From contig NZ_JAKRCW010000005.1 in NCBI RefSeq assembly GCF_022346425.1, positions 62,001-126,000 of the forward strand: 64,000 nucleotides of DNA, written 5' to 3'. Position 1 is the stretch's first letter, and each line of letters begins with the position of its first letter. Source of the stretch: Pseudoglutamicibacter albus (lineage in GTDB: Bacteria; Actinomycetota; Actinomycetes; Actinomycetales; Micrococcaceae). Under the pieces are notes generated by a model that was not told the DNA's origin, searched no databases, and saw nothing but the letters and a program-made list of their open reading frames with translations. Both the position numbers and the translations under genes were made by a program. This document shows, in pieces, positions 19,325 to 28,882 of this stretch.

Positions 19325-20677
19325 CTACAGCAGGGACACCGGTTTCACGAGGTCGGCATAGATCAAGATCACACCCATGACAAGCAATAAACCTGCAACA
19401 ACATAGGTGACCGGCAGCATCTTCGAAAGATCCACCGGTCCCGGGTCAGGGCGCTTGAAAATCTTGTTGAACGTTTTGCGGATCTTCTCCCACAAAGCCC
19501 CGGCGATATGCCCGCCATCAAGCGGCAAGAGCGGGATCAGGTTGAACACGAACAGCGCGACGTTCAGCGAACCCATCAGGCTCAGATAGCTTGCGAGCTT
19601 ATCTTTGACGCTGATCTGCTCGAAAGAGGTGATCTCGCCGGCGATGCGGCCCACCCCTACCACGGACATCGGCCCGTTCGGATCGCGTTCAGCTGGGCTG
19701 AACGCGGCCTGGGCAACGCCAGCAACTTTCTGCGGAAGCTGAGTCACAACACCAGAAACAGCTTTGACGTTCTCCCACACAAAACCCGGGACCTCACCTA
19801 CCGGCCGCGGCCGGATCTCAGCTGTCGAACCGATGCCAGCGAAACCCACCGACTCCACCTTGGCAGTACCGTCACGGTTCTTCTCAACCATCCCCAAAGG
19901 CGAAACAACAGGCCGAGCCGTCTCAACCGGAACCAACGTTGTGGTCGATGCGACACCATCGCGCTCATAACCGATGCTGAGCTCTTGATCAGGGCTTGCC
20001 TTGATCCGGTCCGTGAGTGCAGACCAATCAGTGTCGTCAAGCGAAACACCGTCAACCGAGGTAATGACATCCCCAGGCTTCAAGCCCGCCGCATACGCCG
20101 GCCCAGCTGGGGCACCCTCAGGGCAGCTCTGTCCCTCCCCCGCCGGGCGCGTGTTCTCGTCATCCACTGCTTGAAGACACTGATACACCTCAGACACCGT
20201 GGTCGTAGGAGTCGCGACCCCGAAACCAGTAAGAACAATCCCAAAGAACACGAACGCTAAAAGCAGGTTCATAAACGGGCCACCCAGCATGATGATGATC
20301 CGCTTATACACCGGCAAGTTCAAAAACAATCGCTTCTCATCGCCAGGCTGCAGAGTCTCAGCTTCAGCCTTCTTCGCCTCATCGGACAACTGCTGAAAAA
20401 TACCGGTGCGTGTAGGCCGCTGCTTGCCGTCCTGATGCGGCGGATACATACCGATCATCGTGATGTACCCACCCAGCGGCAGCAATTTGATCCCGTACTC
20501 TGTCTCCCCTTTACGGAAAGAGAACAGCGTAGGCCCAAAACCCACCATGTAGCGAGGCACGCGCAAACCGAAAGCCTTAGCCGGCAGTAAATGCCCCACC
20601 TCATGCAACGCAATCGAGATGCCGATACCCACCAGCATCACCAGCGCGCCAATCACATACGCCAGAACCTGATCCAT
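19325..20677 (-). CDS. rseP: Site-2 membrane metalloprotease (RseP/Rip1 family)
   Basis: 450 residues. The zinc-binding HEVGH is at 25–29 in the first membrane segment and the partner LDGG motif near 386 (NLIPLLPLDGGHI). A PDZ domain (about 195–270, GDVITSVDGVSLDD) lies between membrane segments. The family cuts anti-sigma factors and other membrane proteins by regulated intramembrane proteolysis; the mycobacterial member is Rip1. It is placed between dxr and ispG as in most actinobacteria. Confidence 0.95.
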   Translation of the reverse strand: MDQVLAYVIGALVMLVGIGISIALHEVGHLLPAKAFGLRVPRYMVGFGPTLFSFRKGETEYGIKLLPLGGYITMIGMYPPHQDGKQRPTRTGIFQQLSDEAKKAEAETLQPGDEKRLFLNLPVYKRIIIMLGGPFMNLLLAFVFFGIVLTGFGVATPTTTVSEVYQCLQAVDDENTRPAGEGQSCPEGAPAGPAYAAGLKPGDVITSVDGVSLDDTDWSALTDRIKASPDQELSIGYERDGVASTTTLVPVETARPVVSPLGMVEKNRDGTAKVESVGFAGIGSTAEIRPRPVGEVPGFVWENVKAVSGVVTQLPQKVAGVAQAAFSPAERDPNGPMSVVGVGRIAGEITSFEQISVKDKLASYLSLMGSLNVALFVFNLIPLLPLDGGHIAGALWEKIRKTFNKIFKRPDPGPVDLSKMLPVTYVVAGLLLVMGVILIYADLVKPVSLL

Positions 20678-20698
20678 CTCAATCCCAACCGGTAAAAC

Positions 20699-21961
20699 TC
20701 AAGCCCACAGCTTGCGGGCTTTATCGCGCGCCCACTCTTCGGCGGCCAAAACCCCTTCAACACTACGGCCATACTCTGCCGTGTTCGCATCCGAGTCATA
20801 AGCCTCAACCACCTCGGCCACGACCTCGACGATCCTCCGGAAACCGATCGCGCCGTCGTGGAAAGCATCCACCGCTTCCTCATTGGCTGCGTTATACACG
20901 GCCATGTGCGTCGGTGAAGCCTCTTGCGCTTTCTTCGCAAGCTCGATAGCAGGAAACGCCTCATGATCCATCGGGAAAAACTCCCACGTATGAGCCTGCG
21001 TCCAATCCACCGGTGTGCACGCCCCCGGCAAGCGATCCGGCCAATTCAAACCCAACGCGATCGGCAACCCCATGTCCGGTGGAGACGCCTGCGCAATCGT
21101 GGAACCATCCACAAACTCGACCATCGAATGCACCACCGACTGCGGATGCACCACCGGAACAATCCGCTCCAGCGGGACGTCGAACAGCAGATGCGCCTCA
21201 ATCACTTCAAGCGCCTTATTCACCAAGGTCGCCGAATTGGTTGTGACCACACGCCCCATATCCCAGGTAGGGTGAGCCAACGCCTGCTGCGGGGTGACAT
21301 CCTCAAGCTGCTCGGCACTCCAGCCGCGGAACGGACCGCCTGATGCGGTGATGATCAAACGCTCAACCTCGCTACGGGTTCCCGAACGCAAGGCCTGCGC
21401 GATCGCTGAATGCTCCGAATCCACAGGAACGATCTGCCCCGGCGATGCCGCATCCATCACCAGCCGGCCGCCAGCAACCAGCGACTCCTTATTAGCCAAC
21501 GCCACCACAGAACCGGCCTCAATAGCCGCCAGCGTAGGCCGCAAACCGCGCGAACCCGTGACCCCGTTGAGCACCACATCCACATCAGGCAACGCCGCAC
21601 ACGCGCGCGCCGCGTTGTCACCAACCACAACCTCAGGTACATAAGCGTCCAGGCCCGCGCCATCGACCTCAACCTCACCGACACCGGCAAGCTCAAGCCG
21701 CCCCTCACGTGAAGCAACCTCCTTAGCACCTGCCAGATGCAGCAAGAAGCCGCCGCGCACATCGTCGGCACTCATCTCCTCAGCGCCAGCCAAACCCACC
21801 ACACTGGTGCGGAACGCCACCGCCTGCAACGCTAATTCGCGAGCCTGCTGCCCCGCAGAAATAGCCCGGACCGCAAACCGGTCCCCCGCACGGGCGATCT
21901 GCGCCAAAGCCTGAGTACCGATCGACCCCGTCGAACCCACAATCACAACAGACCTAGCCAC
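20699..21961 (-). CDS. dxr: 1-deoxy-D-xylulose 5-phosphate reductoisomerase
   Basis: First committed MEP-pathway step; 420 residues. The NADPH-binding GSTGSIG is at 9–15, and VPVDSEHSAIAQ and the GGPFRGW substrate loop are present. The frame opens at GTG 21976, but GTG at 21961 (MARSVVIVGSTGSIG) has AGGGAG six bases before it, so I use that. It ends 21 bases before the protease gene. Confidence 0.96.
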   Translation of the reverse strand: MARSVVIVGSTGSIGTQALAQIARAGDRFAVRAISAGQQARELALQAVAFRTSVVGLAGAEEMSADDVRGGFLLHLAGAKEVASREGRLELAGVGEVEVDGAGLDAYVPEVVVGDNAARACAALPDVDVVLNGVTGSRGLRPTLAAIEAGSVVALANKESLVAGGRLVMDAASPGQIVPVDSEHSAIAQALRSGTRSEVERLIITASGGPFRGWSAEQLEDVTPQQALAHPTWDMGRVVTTNSATLVNKALEVIEAHLLFDVPLERIVPVVHPQSVVHSMVEFVDGSTIAQASPPDMGLPIALGLNWPDRLPGACTPVDWTQAHTWEFFPMDHEAFPAIELAKKAQEASPTHMAVYNAANEEAVDAFHDGAIGFRRIVEVVAEVVEAYDSDANTAEYGRSVEGVLAAEEWARDKARKLWA

Positions 21962-22206
21962 AACAAGCTCCCTCACAAACCGAACAACCCAGCATCAACA
22001 ATAAAAACCAGCAACCCCACCACACTGCTGCGGAAGCGCCCCAGCATCTACAGGCAAACGCGCCCCTGCTAGTGTGCCACGACTAGCCAACGCAGCTGGC
22101 ACCCGAAACCGGTGATAGCCCAACATTGAGGCAAAACCCAGGTGGGCACCATCTGGCCTAAGATAGATAAGCAATACATATTCATTCATTAGCACCCGGA
22201 GGAAAC

Positions 22207-22671
22207 ATGCGCCTGCGCCCCGTTGAACCTGCGGACCTCGAGCACTTCTTCGCTCACCAACAGGACCCGGACGCCAACCATATGGCGGCCTTCAGCGCCC
22301 GCAACCCCAGCGACCGCAGCGTCTTCGACTATCACTGGGGCCTCATGTTGCGCGACCCTAAAATCCAGGTGCGCACCATTGAGCACGATGGTGAAGTAGC
22401 CGGCTCGATCGTCATGGCTTTCCACGAGGACTACGCGGAGCTTTCCTTCTGGACTGATAAATCCTTCTGGAACCAGGGAGTCACCACCGCCGCCGTGGAA
22501 GCGATGCTCGAGGAATTCCCGCAACGGCCCGTTCGCGCATCCGTGGTGGCTGACAACGTGGGAACACACAAAATCCTTGAAGGCCGCGGTTTCAAACAAG
22601 TCGACCAGACCAGGGACTTCTCCAACGCGCGCGGAGAAATCGTCGCCGAAGACCACTTCGAACTCAGCTGA
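22207..22671 (+). CDS. GNAT family N-acetyltransferase (RimJ/RimL-like)
   Basis: 154 residues, one GNAT domain: MRLRPVEPADLEHFF at the start, then SFWTDKSFWNQGVTTAAVEAML (acetyl-CoA loop) and ASVVADNVGTHKILEGRGF. GGAGGAA is placed well before the ATG. It stands alone on the plus strand between two minus-strand blocks. The substrate is unknown. Confidence 0.88.
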   Translation: MRLRPVEPADLEHFFAHQQDPDANHMAAFSARNPSDRSVFDYHWGLMLRDPKIQVRTIEHDGEVAGSIVMAFHEDYAELSFWTDKSFWNQGVTTAAVEAMLEEFPQRPVRASVVADNVGTHKILEGRGFKQVDQTRDFSNARGEIVAEDHFELS

Positions 22672-22684
22672 CACGCTGATCTCT

Positions 22685-22780
22685 GTAGCTAAAACACGTA
22701 GCTGATATGCGTAGCTGTGCTCCGTAACCGCACACCCTTGAGCAATAACAGGTGAGCAATAATATTTGAGCAATACAGTT
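22685..22780. repeat. Two short tandem arrays after the GNAT gene
   Basis: GTAGCT recurs at 22685, 22698 and 22711 (13-base period), continuing a pattern related to the gene end CTCAGCTGA. A second array, GAGCAATA at a 14-base period, follows at about 22739–22778 in three copies. No open frame or RNA fold explains them. Confidence 0.7.
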
Positions 22781-22784
22781 ATCT

Positions 22785-22826
22785 AACGTTTGGGCCCGGC
22801 ACCTTGTGGTGCCGAGCCCAAGCGTT
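22785..22826. terminator. Long stem-loop between GNAT and DivIVA-like genes
   Basis: A 19-bp stem (22785–22803 with 22808–22826), paired throughout apart from two G-U type positions, with a 4-base loop. It probably ends the minus-strand DivIVA-like transcript and could also serve the plus-strand GNAT gene. Confidence 0.75.
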
Positions 22827-22835
22827 GACAACGCG

Positions 22836-22867
22836 CTAGTGGGTCATCGTTCTAGTGGGTCGTCTTG
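22836..22867. repeat. 16-bp tandem repeat beside the DivIVA-like gene stop
   Basis: CTAGTGGGTCATCGTT (22836–22851) is followed by CTAGTGGGTCGTCTTG (22852–22867), 13 of 16 identical. On the minus strand each copy ends CCACTAG; the gene itself ends GACTAA just upstream, so the copies may derive from the gene end. Confidence 0.8.
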
Positions 22868-22873
22868 GCCGCG

Positions 22874-23461
22874 TTAGTCGATCGCGGCCATGAGTTCGAT
22901 GGTGCGGTCCAAGAACGCATCCACCTGGTTCTCTTCATAGCCTTCATCGCCCTCAGCGCGCCTAAACACCACACGGCGTACATCGTCAACGCTCAGGGGG
23001 ACATCGTGTTCGAAGTACTGGATGAGACGGTCACACAACGCGTCGACGTCTGCGATGTTATAGGACGGTACGTTCCGTTTGGATGGACGGCGGAAACGCT
23101 CCCCCGGCGCTCGATGCAGACGAGCCCGCAACACCATCGCGACCTGAGAGATATTCTCAAGCCAACGGTCGTGGCCTTCAGACTCGATCAGGGCGTTGCG
23201 TTCACGGGCCGCGAAGACGTCCTCGAGCCTGTCCAAAGCCGCATCGACTTCGCGAGGATCATAGCCGCCCCTGACCGGGTCGAACGTCGCCCGCCGCACT
23301 ACAGAGCTCGTGACAACGTCCCTGTTCAGGTTCTCCGCCTCATACGTCTTACGGGCACGCGCCAAGAAATCCTCGACCTGACCGGTGTCGTATCCAAAGG
23401 CGTCGTCAGCCACCCGTGCAAACAAAGTGCCAGCCAGACCGGCGTTATCCGTTCGAGCCAC
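22874..23461 (-). CDS. DivIVA domain-containing protein
   Basis: 195 residues. Two short motifs of the DivIVA type occur: FGYDTGQVEDFLARARKTYE near the N-terminus and GGYDPREVDAALDRLEDVF further on, with a third VDAFLDRTIELM near the C-terminus. Unlike Wag31/DivIVA it lacks a long coiled coil, so it is a short relative, perhaps linked to polar growth or division only by similarity. GTG at 23461 has AAGGAG upstream. It follows cdsA on the same strand. Confidence 0.8.
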   Translation of the reverse strand: MARTDNAGLAGTLFARVADDAFGYDTGQVEDFLARARKTYEAENLNRDVVTSSVVRRATFDPVRGGYDPREVDAALDRLEDVFAARERNALIESEGHDRWLENISQVAMVLRARLHRAPGERFRRPSKRNVPSYNIADVDALCDRLIQYFEHDVPLSVDDVRRVVFRRAEGDEGYEENQVDAFLDRTIELMAAID

Positions 23462-23511
23462 CGTGGCGCTCCTTCGATAGAGGTATGTGCAAGTGAGAGT
23501 TTATCTGAGGG

Positions 23512-25017
23512 TTAGGCCAGCGCTTCAGCCAACATAACCACTGCGTAGCCGAAAGGCATCGCAAACAAGAGAGAATCCAGGCGGTCCATCATGCCGCCGT
23601 GCCCCGGCAACAAGTTAGACATGTCTTTGACCCCGAGCGCACGCTTGACCATCGACTCAGCGAAATCGCCCAACGTGGCGCACACGACCGTCGCAATAGC
23701 CAAGACAACGCCAAGCCACCACGGTATCTGCAGAACCCACAGGCACAACGCGATACCCACGATGGTCGCGCCCAGTAGCGAACCTGCGAAGCCCTCCCAG
23801 GACTTCTTAGGGCTGATGCGTGCCGCCATCGGATGCTTACCCAGGGTCACCCCGACGATGTAGCCGAATGTGTCGTTAGAGACCACCAGCAGAACAACCG
23901 TGAGCAACGCGGCAGCGCCACGCTCGGTTTGGAAAATCAAGAACGCGAAAGAGGCCAGCAGCGGGACCCACCCCACCACTAGAACGCTCAGCCCGATCGA
24001 CTGTGAGCCGTGCGAACGCCCCTCAAGCAGGTTCCAGATCACCACGAGCACAAGGCAGGCGGTCAACCCCAAGGAGAGCGCGACAGGCCCGTAGATGCCC
24101 GCAAGCAACGGCAAAGCGACGCTCGTGATGAGAAGTGGTGCCAACGGAATAGGGATACCCGTGCGCGCCTTGAGCGCACGCGAGACTTCCCACGAACCGA
24201 TACCTGCAACCAAGCAACCGAGCGCGATCAGCAGATAGGGAAAAACAAAAAGCCCGAGACCAAGCACGGCGAGAAGACCCGCGCCCACGCCGATCGCCGC
24301 CGGAAGGTTACGGCCCGCTTTAGACGGTTTCGGCTCAGGCAAATCATTCGGATCAGGAACACTCAGCGGTTCCAGCGCCCCGTACGGTGCAGGTAGCGCA
24401 CCTTCTTCAGGCACGGCATCCTGCCCAGCCAACGCATCCCTGTCATACGTTGCAGTTGCATCCTGTTCAAACAGGGCAGTTGCATCGTGTCCGAACCGCG
24501 CCGGTGCTTCCTCTTGATGCGCTGCCGTTGCATCCTGCTCATACAGCGCGGTTGCATCCTGCTCAGCCTCCACAGCAGCGACAGGCTCAGGCGTTTCATC
24601 GTAGGCAGGCTCCCACGCCGCATTCTGGTCGGCCCTCCACCCTGGCATAACAGCCGGCTCTGGATCCGGCGCCTCAACGATAGGCTGCGGCGCTGTGTGA
24701 GTCTCCTGCACTGTGTTGGCCTCAGCCACGGGTTCGGTGGTGTCGGCTTGTGCGTTGCCGGTTTCGAGATCCGGCGCCTCAAGATCCGTCGTTTCGAGGG
24801 CTTCCGCTTCCGCTGCCGCGGCTGCCGCAGCTGCTGCTCGCTCGGCTTGACGACGTGCCCGCCTGCTCCCGGGTGCTGCAGGACGCCTTGAAGCGCGCGA
24901 TGGCGCATCGACATACGTCGATGCGGCACGGCGCGCTCGCGTCTCATCAACAGACACCGATGAGCCCAGCCCCTCGACAGGGCTGGACTCATTCCGGAAA
25001 CCAGACGTGTGCGTCAT
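23512..25017 (-). CDS. cdsA: Phosphatidate cytidylyltransferase with long disordered N-terminus
   Basis: Makes CDP-diacylglycerol from CTP and phosphatidate at the membrane. The signature lies at the C-terminus: SPKKSWEGFAGSLLGA and GDFAESMVKRALGVKD followed by PGHGGMMDRLDS. About seven membrane segments start near residue 240. The preceding 235 residues are hydrophilic and low complexity (Ala and Glu runs, repeated QDATA units), much more than the family needs. The ATG overlaps the frr TAA by one base, which suggests coupled translation. Confidence 0.94.
   Translation of the reverse strand: MTHTSGFRNESSPVEGLGSSVSVDETRARRAASTYVDAPSRASRRPAAPGSRRARRQAERAAAAAAAAAEAEALETTDLEAPDLETGNAQADTTEPVAEANTVQETHTAPQPIVEAPDPEPAVMPGWRADQNAAWEPAYDETPEPVAAVEAEQDATALYEQDATAAHQEEAPARFGHDATALFEQDATATYDRDALAGQDAVPEEGALPAPYGALEPLSVPDPNDLPEPKPSKAGRNLPAAIGVGAGLLAVLGLGLFVFPYLLIALGCLVAGIGSWEVSRALKARTGIPIPLAPLLITSVALPLLAGIYGPVALSLGLTACLVLVVIWNLLEGRSHGSQSIGLSVLVVGWVPLLASFAFLIFQTERGAAALLTVVLLVVSNDTFGYIVGVTLGKHPMAARISPKKSWEGFAGSLLGATIVGIALCLWVLQIPWWLGVVLAIATVVCATLGDFAESMVKRALGVKDMSNLLPGHGGMMDRLDSLLFAMPFGYAVVMLAEALA
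24430..24575. repeat. Imperfect repeats coding the QDATA units of CdsA
   Basis: GTTGCATCCTGCTC-type units recur several times in this stretch and encode EQDATA/HDATA repeats in the CdsA N-terminus. Spacing is irregular but in frame. Confidence 0.7.
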
Positions 25018-25574
25018 TAGATCTCGAGGAGCTCGGCTTCCTTGTTCTTAGTCAACTCGTCGACCTGCTCGCCGAACTCACGAACCATCTGGTTCAGTTC
25101 GTTCTCGCCGCGCTTGACGTCGTCTTCGCCAACGCCGCCGTCCTCTTCGAGTTCCTTGAGCATGTCATTGCCCTTACGGCGATGGTTACGCAGGGCTACC
25201 TTGTGCTCTTCAGCCTTGGTGCGCACAAGCTTGACGTACTCGTTACGGCGTTCCTCGGTCAGCTCCGGCATCGTGATGCGGATCTGACGGCCATCGTTGG
25301 ATGGGTTAGCGCCGATCTCCGAATCGGAAAGCGCCTTCTCGATCGCGCGGATCGAGGAGGCATCGTAAGGGTTGATGAGGATAGTGCGCGCATCCGGCAC
25401 CTGGAAGGAGGCCAGCTGCTGAAGCGGGGTGAAGGAGCCGTAGTACTCAACCATCACTTTGGCGTATAGGCCCGGGTTTGCCCGGCCGGTACGGACAGTT
25501 GCGAAGTCTTCTTGAGCTGCTTCGATCGTACGTTCCATAGCGGAGCGGGTTTCGCCCAGCACTTCCTGGATCAT
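25017..25574 (-). CDS. frr: Ribosome recycling factor
   Basis: Splits post-termination ribosomes with EF-G; 185 residues, the family length. The core includes FATVRTGRANPGLYAKV, YYGSFTPLQQLASFQVPDAR and NDGRQIRITMPELTEERR. The frame is open to 25619, but ATG at 25574 (MIQEVLGETR) has AAGGAG at ideal spacing. It sits between pyrH and cdsA as in most bacteria. Confidence 0.98.
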   Translation of the reverse strand: MIQEVLGETRSAMERTIEAAQEDFATVRTGRANPGLYAKVMVEYYGSFTPLQQLASFQVPDARTILINPYDASSIRAIEKALSDSEIGANPSNDGRQIRITMPELTEERRNEYVKLVRTKAEEHKVALRNHRRKGNDMLKELEEDGGVGEDDVKRGENELNQMVREFGEQVDELTKNKEAELLEI

Positions 25575-25744
25575 CGGAACTCCTTCGAGGGTTCTATTTA
25601 CACCGTCAACGTGCACCACAGGTTATACGTACCAAAGGTGCATCTTGTCATACATCTTAGGCTACTCACTCGCTTTGCTAAGCCCCAGGGCTACCCTGTT
25701 TGGCTTCTAGCGTTACCACCTACCCCATGGGCTAGGCCGCCACT

Positions 25745-26470
25745 TTAGGCGACTGTGACGTGAGTTCCCTGGGCGGTGCCGCGGATCGCTGCCGCAACGT
25801 TGCCTTCGCCTTCCATACCGAAAACGAACATTTCCAGGCCGTTATCCTTACACATCGTCATCGCGGTCTGATCCATGACCCGGATGTTGCCGGCAAGGGC
25901 TTCGCTGTAAGTGAGTTTCTCGAACTTCTTGGCGTCAGGGTTGGTTTTCGGGTCCGCGGTATAGACACCGTCGACACCGGATTTGGCCATCAAAACCTGG
26001 TCAGCGTGGACTTCAAGCGCCCGCTGGGCCGCGACCGTATCGGTTGAAAAGTATGGGAGGCCAGCACCTGCACCGAAGATCACAACGCGGTCCTTCTGCA
26101 GGTGACGGATCGCGCGGCGTGGAATGTACTCTTCAGCGACCTGGGACATCGAAATGGCGGACTGGACGCGGGTCTCAACACCGGTCTGTTCCAGGAAGTC
26201 CTGAAGCGCCAGGCAGTTCATGACGGTTCCGAGCATCCCCATGTAGTCAGCGCGGGAACGGTCCATACCGGATTCCGCGAGCTCAGCTCCGCGGAAGAAG
26301 TTGCCGCCGCCAACAACGATCGCTGTTTCTACCTCGCCCACAGTCGAGGCGATCTGTTCGGCGATGCGCCGCACGGTCGCCGGGTCCACGCCCAGCTTGC
26401 CGCCACCAAACACCTCTCCCGAGAGCTTCAATAGGACTCGCCGACGCTGCTTGCTAGGGGTGTTCGACAT
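25745..26470 (-). CDS. pyrH: Uridylate kinase
   Basis: Phosphorylates UMP to UDP; 241 residues, amino-acid-kinase fold. The motifs [39 protein letters not shown] and [14 protein letters not shown] are all typical. A TTG at 26473 precedes ATG at 26470; AAGGAG is placed for the ATG. The 170-base gap to frr has GC-rich short stems but no clear gene. Confidence 0.97.
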   Translation of the reverse strand: MSNTPSKQRRRVLLKLSGEVFGGGKLGVDPATVRRIAEQIASTVGEVETAIVVGGGNFFRGAELAESGMDRSRADYMGMLGTVMNCLALQDFLEQTGVETRVQSAISMSQVAEEYIPRRAIRHLQKDRVVIFGAGAGLPYFSTDTVAAQRALEVHADQVLMAKSGVDGVYTADPKTNPDAKKFEKLTYSEALAGNIRVMDQTAMTMCKDNGLEMFVFGMEGEGNVAAAIRGTAQGTHVTVA

Positions 26471-26694
26471 CAAGGCTCCTTTAGGCGTTCAAGGTGGGTA
26501 GGCAATCGACCTTTATTTTCGCATACGCCGCCCGCCACTATTCGAGGCGTGTCAGTTGCGTCACTCACGAGCCCTGCCCCATTGCACTCCAGGATGATGC
26601 GGATCACACGAGCTATGCCGCCTCAGCGTGGATCGGCACGACGCGCCGCCGGCCTTGGATGCGGAATCAATCACTATGGCTGGCTTTAAACGGT

Positions 26695-26725
26695 TGTGCC
26701 CGCACTCGTGACGAGTGCGGGCACA
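26695..26725 (-). terminator. Terminator of rpsB–tsf
   Basis: A 13-bp stem (26695–26707 with 26713–26725) around GTGAC lies 40 bases past the tsf stop. On the minus strand it is followed within a few bases by a TTT run. Confidence 0.8.
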
Positions 26726-26764
26726 CCTGGTGTCTATCGGAGCATGAGGCCCCTACCAGCGTTG

Positions 26765-27601
26765 TTAGGCGCCAACGCGGAAACGTGCGAAGGCGACAGC
26801 CTTAACACCAGCTGCATCCAGGACCTGCTGGATGGACTGCTTGGTGTCCTTAGCGAATGGCTGATCAACCAGGACCTTCTCCTTGAAGAAGCCGGTCATG
26901 CGGCCGTCGATGATCTTCGGCAGTGCCTGCTCTGGCTTACCCTCGGCGCGTGCGGTCTCTTCAGCGATGCGGCGCTCTTCAGCGACCAGGTCCTCTGGGA
27001 CGTCCTCGCGGGTGAGGTAGACAGGAGCCATAGCTGCTGCGTGGACAGCCACGTCGTGAGCTGCGGTTTCAGCGGCTTCACCGGTGCCGTCGACTGCGAA
27101 GAGAACGCCAACCTGTGCCGGCAGGTCCTGCGAGGTCTTGTGCAGGTATGCCTTCACGAGTGGGCCTTCAACCTTTTCGATGCGGCGCAGCTGGATCTTC
27201 TCGCCCAGAACACCGCTGAGCTCCTCGATCTCCTCGGCGACAGTGTTCTCGCCGATCTTTGCGGCCAGCAACGCGTCAACGTCAGCGACGTTGTTAGCTA
27301 CTGCGGCATCGAGGGCCTTGTTTGCCAGCTCAACGAACTTCTCGTTCTTAGCGACGAAGTCAGTCTCAGCGTTGAGTTCGAGCATGTAGCCTGCACCGTC
27401 AACAACCTTTGCGGCCACGAGGCCTTCAGCGGTTGCGCGGCCTTCACGCTTGGATGCCTTGTTGAGGCCCTTCACGCGGATGATCTCGAGGGCCTTAGCG
27501 GTATCGCCGTCAGCCTCGTCGAGAGCCTTCTTGACATCCATCATGCCGGCGCCGGTGCGCTCACGCAGTTCCTTGATGTCTGCGGTGGTGTAGTTCGCCA
27601 T
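26765..27601 (-). CDS. tsf: Elongation factor Ts
   Basis: Nucleotide exchange factor for EF-Tu; 278 residues. The N-terminal module MANYTTADIKELRERTGAGM and MDVKKALDEADGD, followed by GLVAAKVVDGAGYMLELN and AETDFVAKNEKF, are characteristic. It lies 42 bases after rpsB on the same strand. Confidence 0.98.
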   Translation of the reverse strand: MANYTTADIKELRERTGAGMMDVKKALDEADGDTAKALEIIRVKGLNKASKREGRATAEGLVAAKVVDGAGYMLELNAETDFVAKNEKFVELANKALDAAVANNVADVDALLAAKIGENTVAEEIEELSGVLGEKIQLRRIEKVEGPLVKAYLHKTSQDLPAQVGVLFAVDGTGEAAETAAHDVAVHAAAMAPVYLTREDVPEDLVAEERRIAEETARAEGKPEQALPKIIDGRMTGFFKEKVLVDQPFAKDTKQSIQQVLDAAGVKAVAFARFRVGA

Positions 27602-27643
27602 TCGAGTTATCCCCGTTCGTAGGAAGTTGTGATGGACGGAAAA

Positions 27644-28480
27644 TTACTTGGACTCGGTAGCCGCCTGGCCACCGTCTTCTTCAGCCTTCTCAGCTGGAGC
27701 TTCCTCAGCCTGTGCGGTTGGGTTCTCACCCTCGAGGAGTTCGCGCTCCCACTCCGCCATTGGCTCTTCGGCTTCGCCCTTGTTACCGCCCTGGCGAGCC
27801 ATGAGGCCCTCTGCGACGGCGTCTGCGACAACGCGGGTCAGCAGGGATACGGAGCGGATGGCGTCGTCGTTACCTGGGATTGGGTACTGGACCTCATCTG
27901 GGTCGCAGTTGGTGTCGAGGATCGCGACAACTGGGATGCCCAGCTTGGTTGCCTCGTCGACTGCGAGGTGTTCCTTCTTGGTGTCAACAACCCACAGCAT
28001 GGATGGGGTGCGGTTCATGTTGCGGATACCGCCGAGGTTTGCGCGCAGCTTGGTCAGCTCGCGCTCAAGCAGCAGCAGTTCCTTCTTGGTGTACTTCGAA
28101 CCTGCTACGTCGTCGAAGTCGATCTCTTCGAGTTCCTTCATGCGGTTAACACGCTTGGAAACGGTAGCGAAGTTGGTGAGCATGCCACCCAACCAGCGGT
28201 GGTTGACGTATGGCATGTTCACGCGCTGAGCCTGCTCAGCGATGGCTTCCTGGGCCTGCTTCTTAGTGCCGACGAACAGGATCGTGCCACCGTGGGCGAC
28301 GGTCTGCTTGATGAAGTCGTATGCGCGGTCGATATAGGACAGCGACTGCTGCAGGTCAATGATGTAGATGCCGTTGCGCTCGGTCATGATGAAGCGGCGC
28401 ATCTTTGGGTTCCAGCGGCGGGTCTGGTGGCCGAAGTGGACACCGGAATCGAGCAACTGGCGCATGGTCACGACGGACAT
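27644..28480 (-). CDS. rpsB: 30S ribosomal protein S2
   Basis: 278 residues. Family features include [43 protein letters not shown] and the conserved [18 protein letters not shown]. An acidic, Ala/Glu-rich tail of about 40 residues extends the C-terminus, common in actinobacteria. ATG has AAGGAG upstream. Confidence 0.98.
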   Translation of the reverse strand: MSVVTMRQLLDSGVHFGHQTRRWNPKMRRFIMTERNGIYIIDLQQSLSYIDRAYDFIKQTVAHGGTILFVGTKKQAQEAIAEQAQRVNMPYVNHRWLGGMLTNFATVSKRVNRMKELEEIDFDDVAGSKYTKKELLLLERELTKLRANLGGIRNMNRTPSMLWVVDTKKEHLAVDEATKLGIPVVAILDTNCDPDEVQYPIPGNDDAIRSVSLLTRVVADAVAEGLMARQGGNKGEAEEPMAEWERELLEGENPTAQAEEAPAEKAEEDGGQAATESK

Positions 28481-28882
28481 TGCGTTCTCCTTGTACGGGC
28501 ACGGTGGCCCTGTTGTATTTGACGGTTATTGGCCAGGCATTGCGCCGGCCCCTAGTGAAAACGCACCGTTTGGTCGCTTCATCCGTTTCCAACATCGCAC
28601 CAAGCCTGGACAGGTTTGGCTGTTGTTGGACCGTGGGATGGGCGTGCGCGTCACCGATATGTTCGCCTGGGATATTTCAGACGTACACATGTGACGGGCA
28701 GCGTTGTCACGCGAAGTCAGTTTCGGGCACACGAAAACGCGCGCACAAAACTGCTGTCACTAGTCTACAGCATGTTCTGGTGCCGATTTTCCGCTGATCC
28801 ACACCCTCTCAAGCCTCGGTCTTTTATCCACATTCTCGTCCGCTAGCGCCCCGCAGCTTGGATCACGAGGTGGACTGTAACC
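28481..28882. other. 402-base gap between divergent rpsB and LytM genes
   Basis: No open frame here has a start, ribosome site or family support. The gap must hold the rpsB–tsf promoter and leader on the minus strand and the LytM gene promoter on the plus strand. I see no confident -35/-10 pair, RNA gene or long repeat. Confidence 0.6.

Noticed and set aside
22189-22773. 194-codon minus-strand frame opposite the GNAT gene
   Set aside because: The plus-strand frame has the GNAT motifs and a GGAGGAA ribosome site.
22736-22780. Short CRISPR-like array
   Set aside because: Units are 14 bases with no spacers of regular length and no cas genes; these are simple tandem repeats.
28526-28732. Small frames in the rpsB–LytM gap
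   Set aside because: No ribosome site, no conserved motif, and they overlap the expected promoters of two genes.
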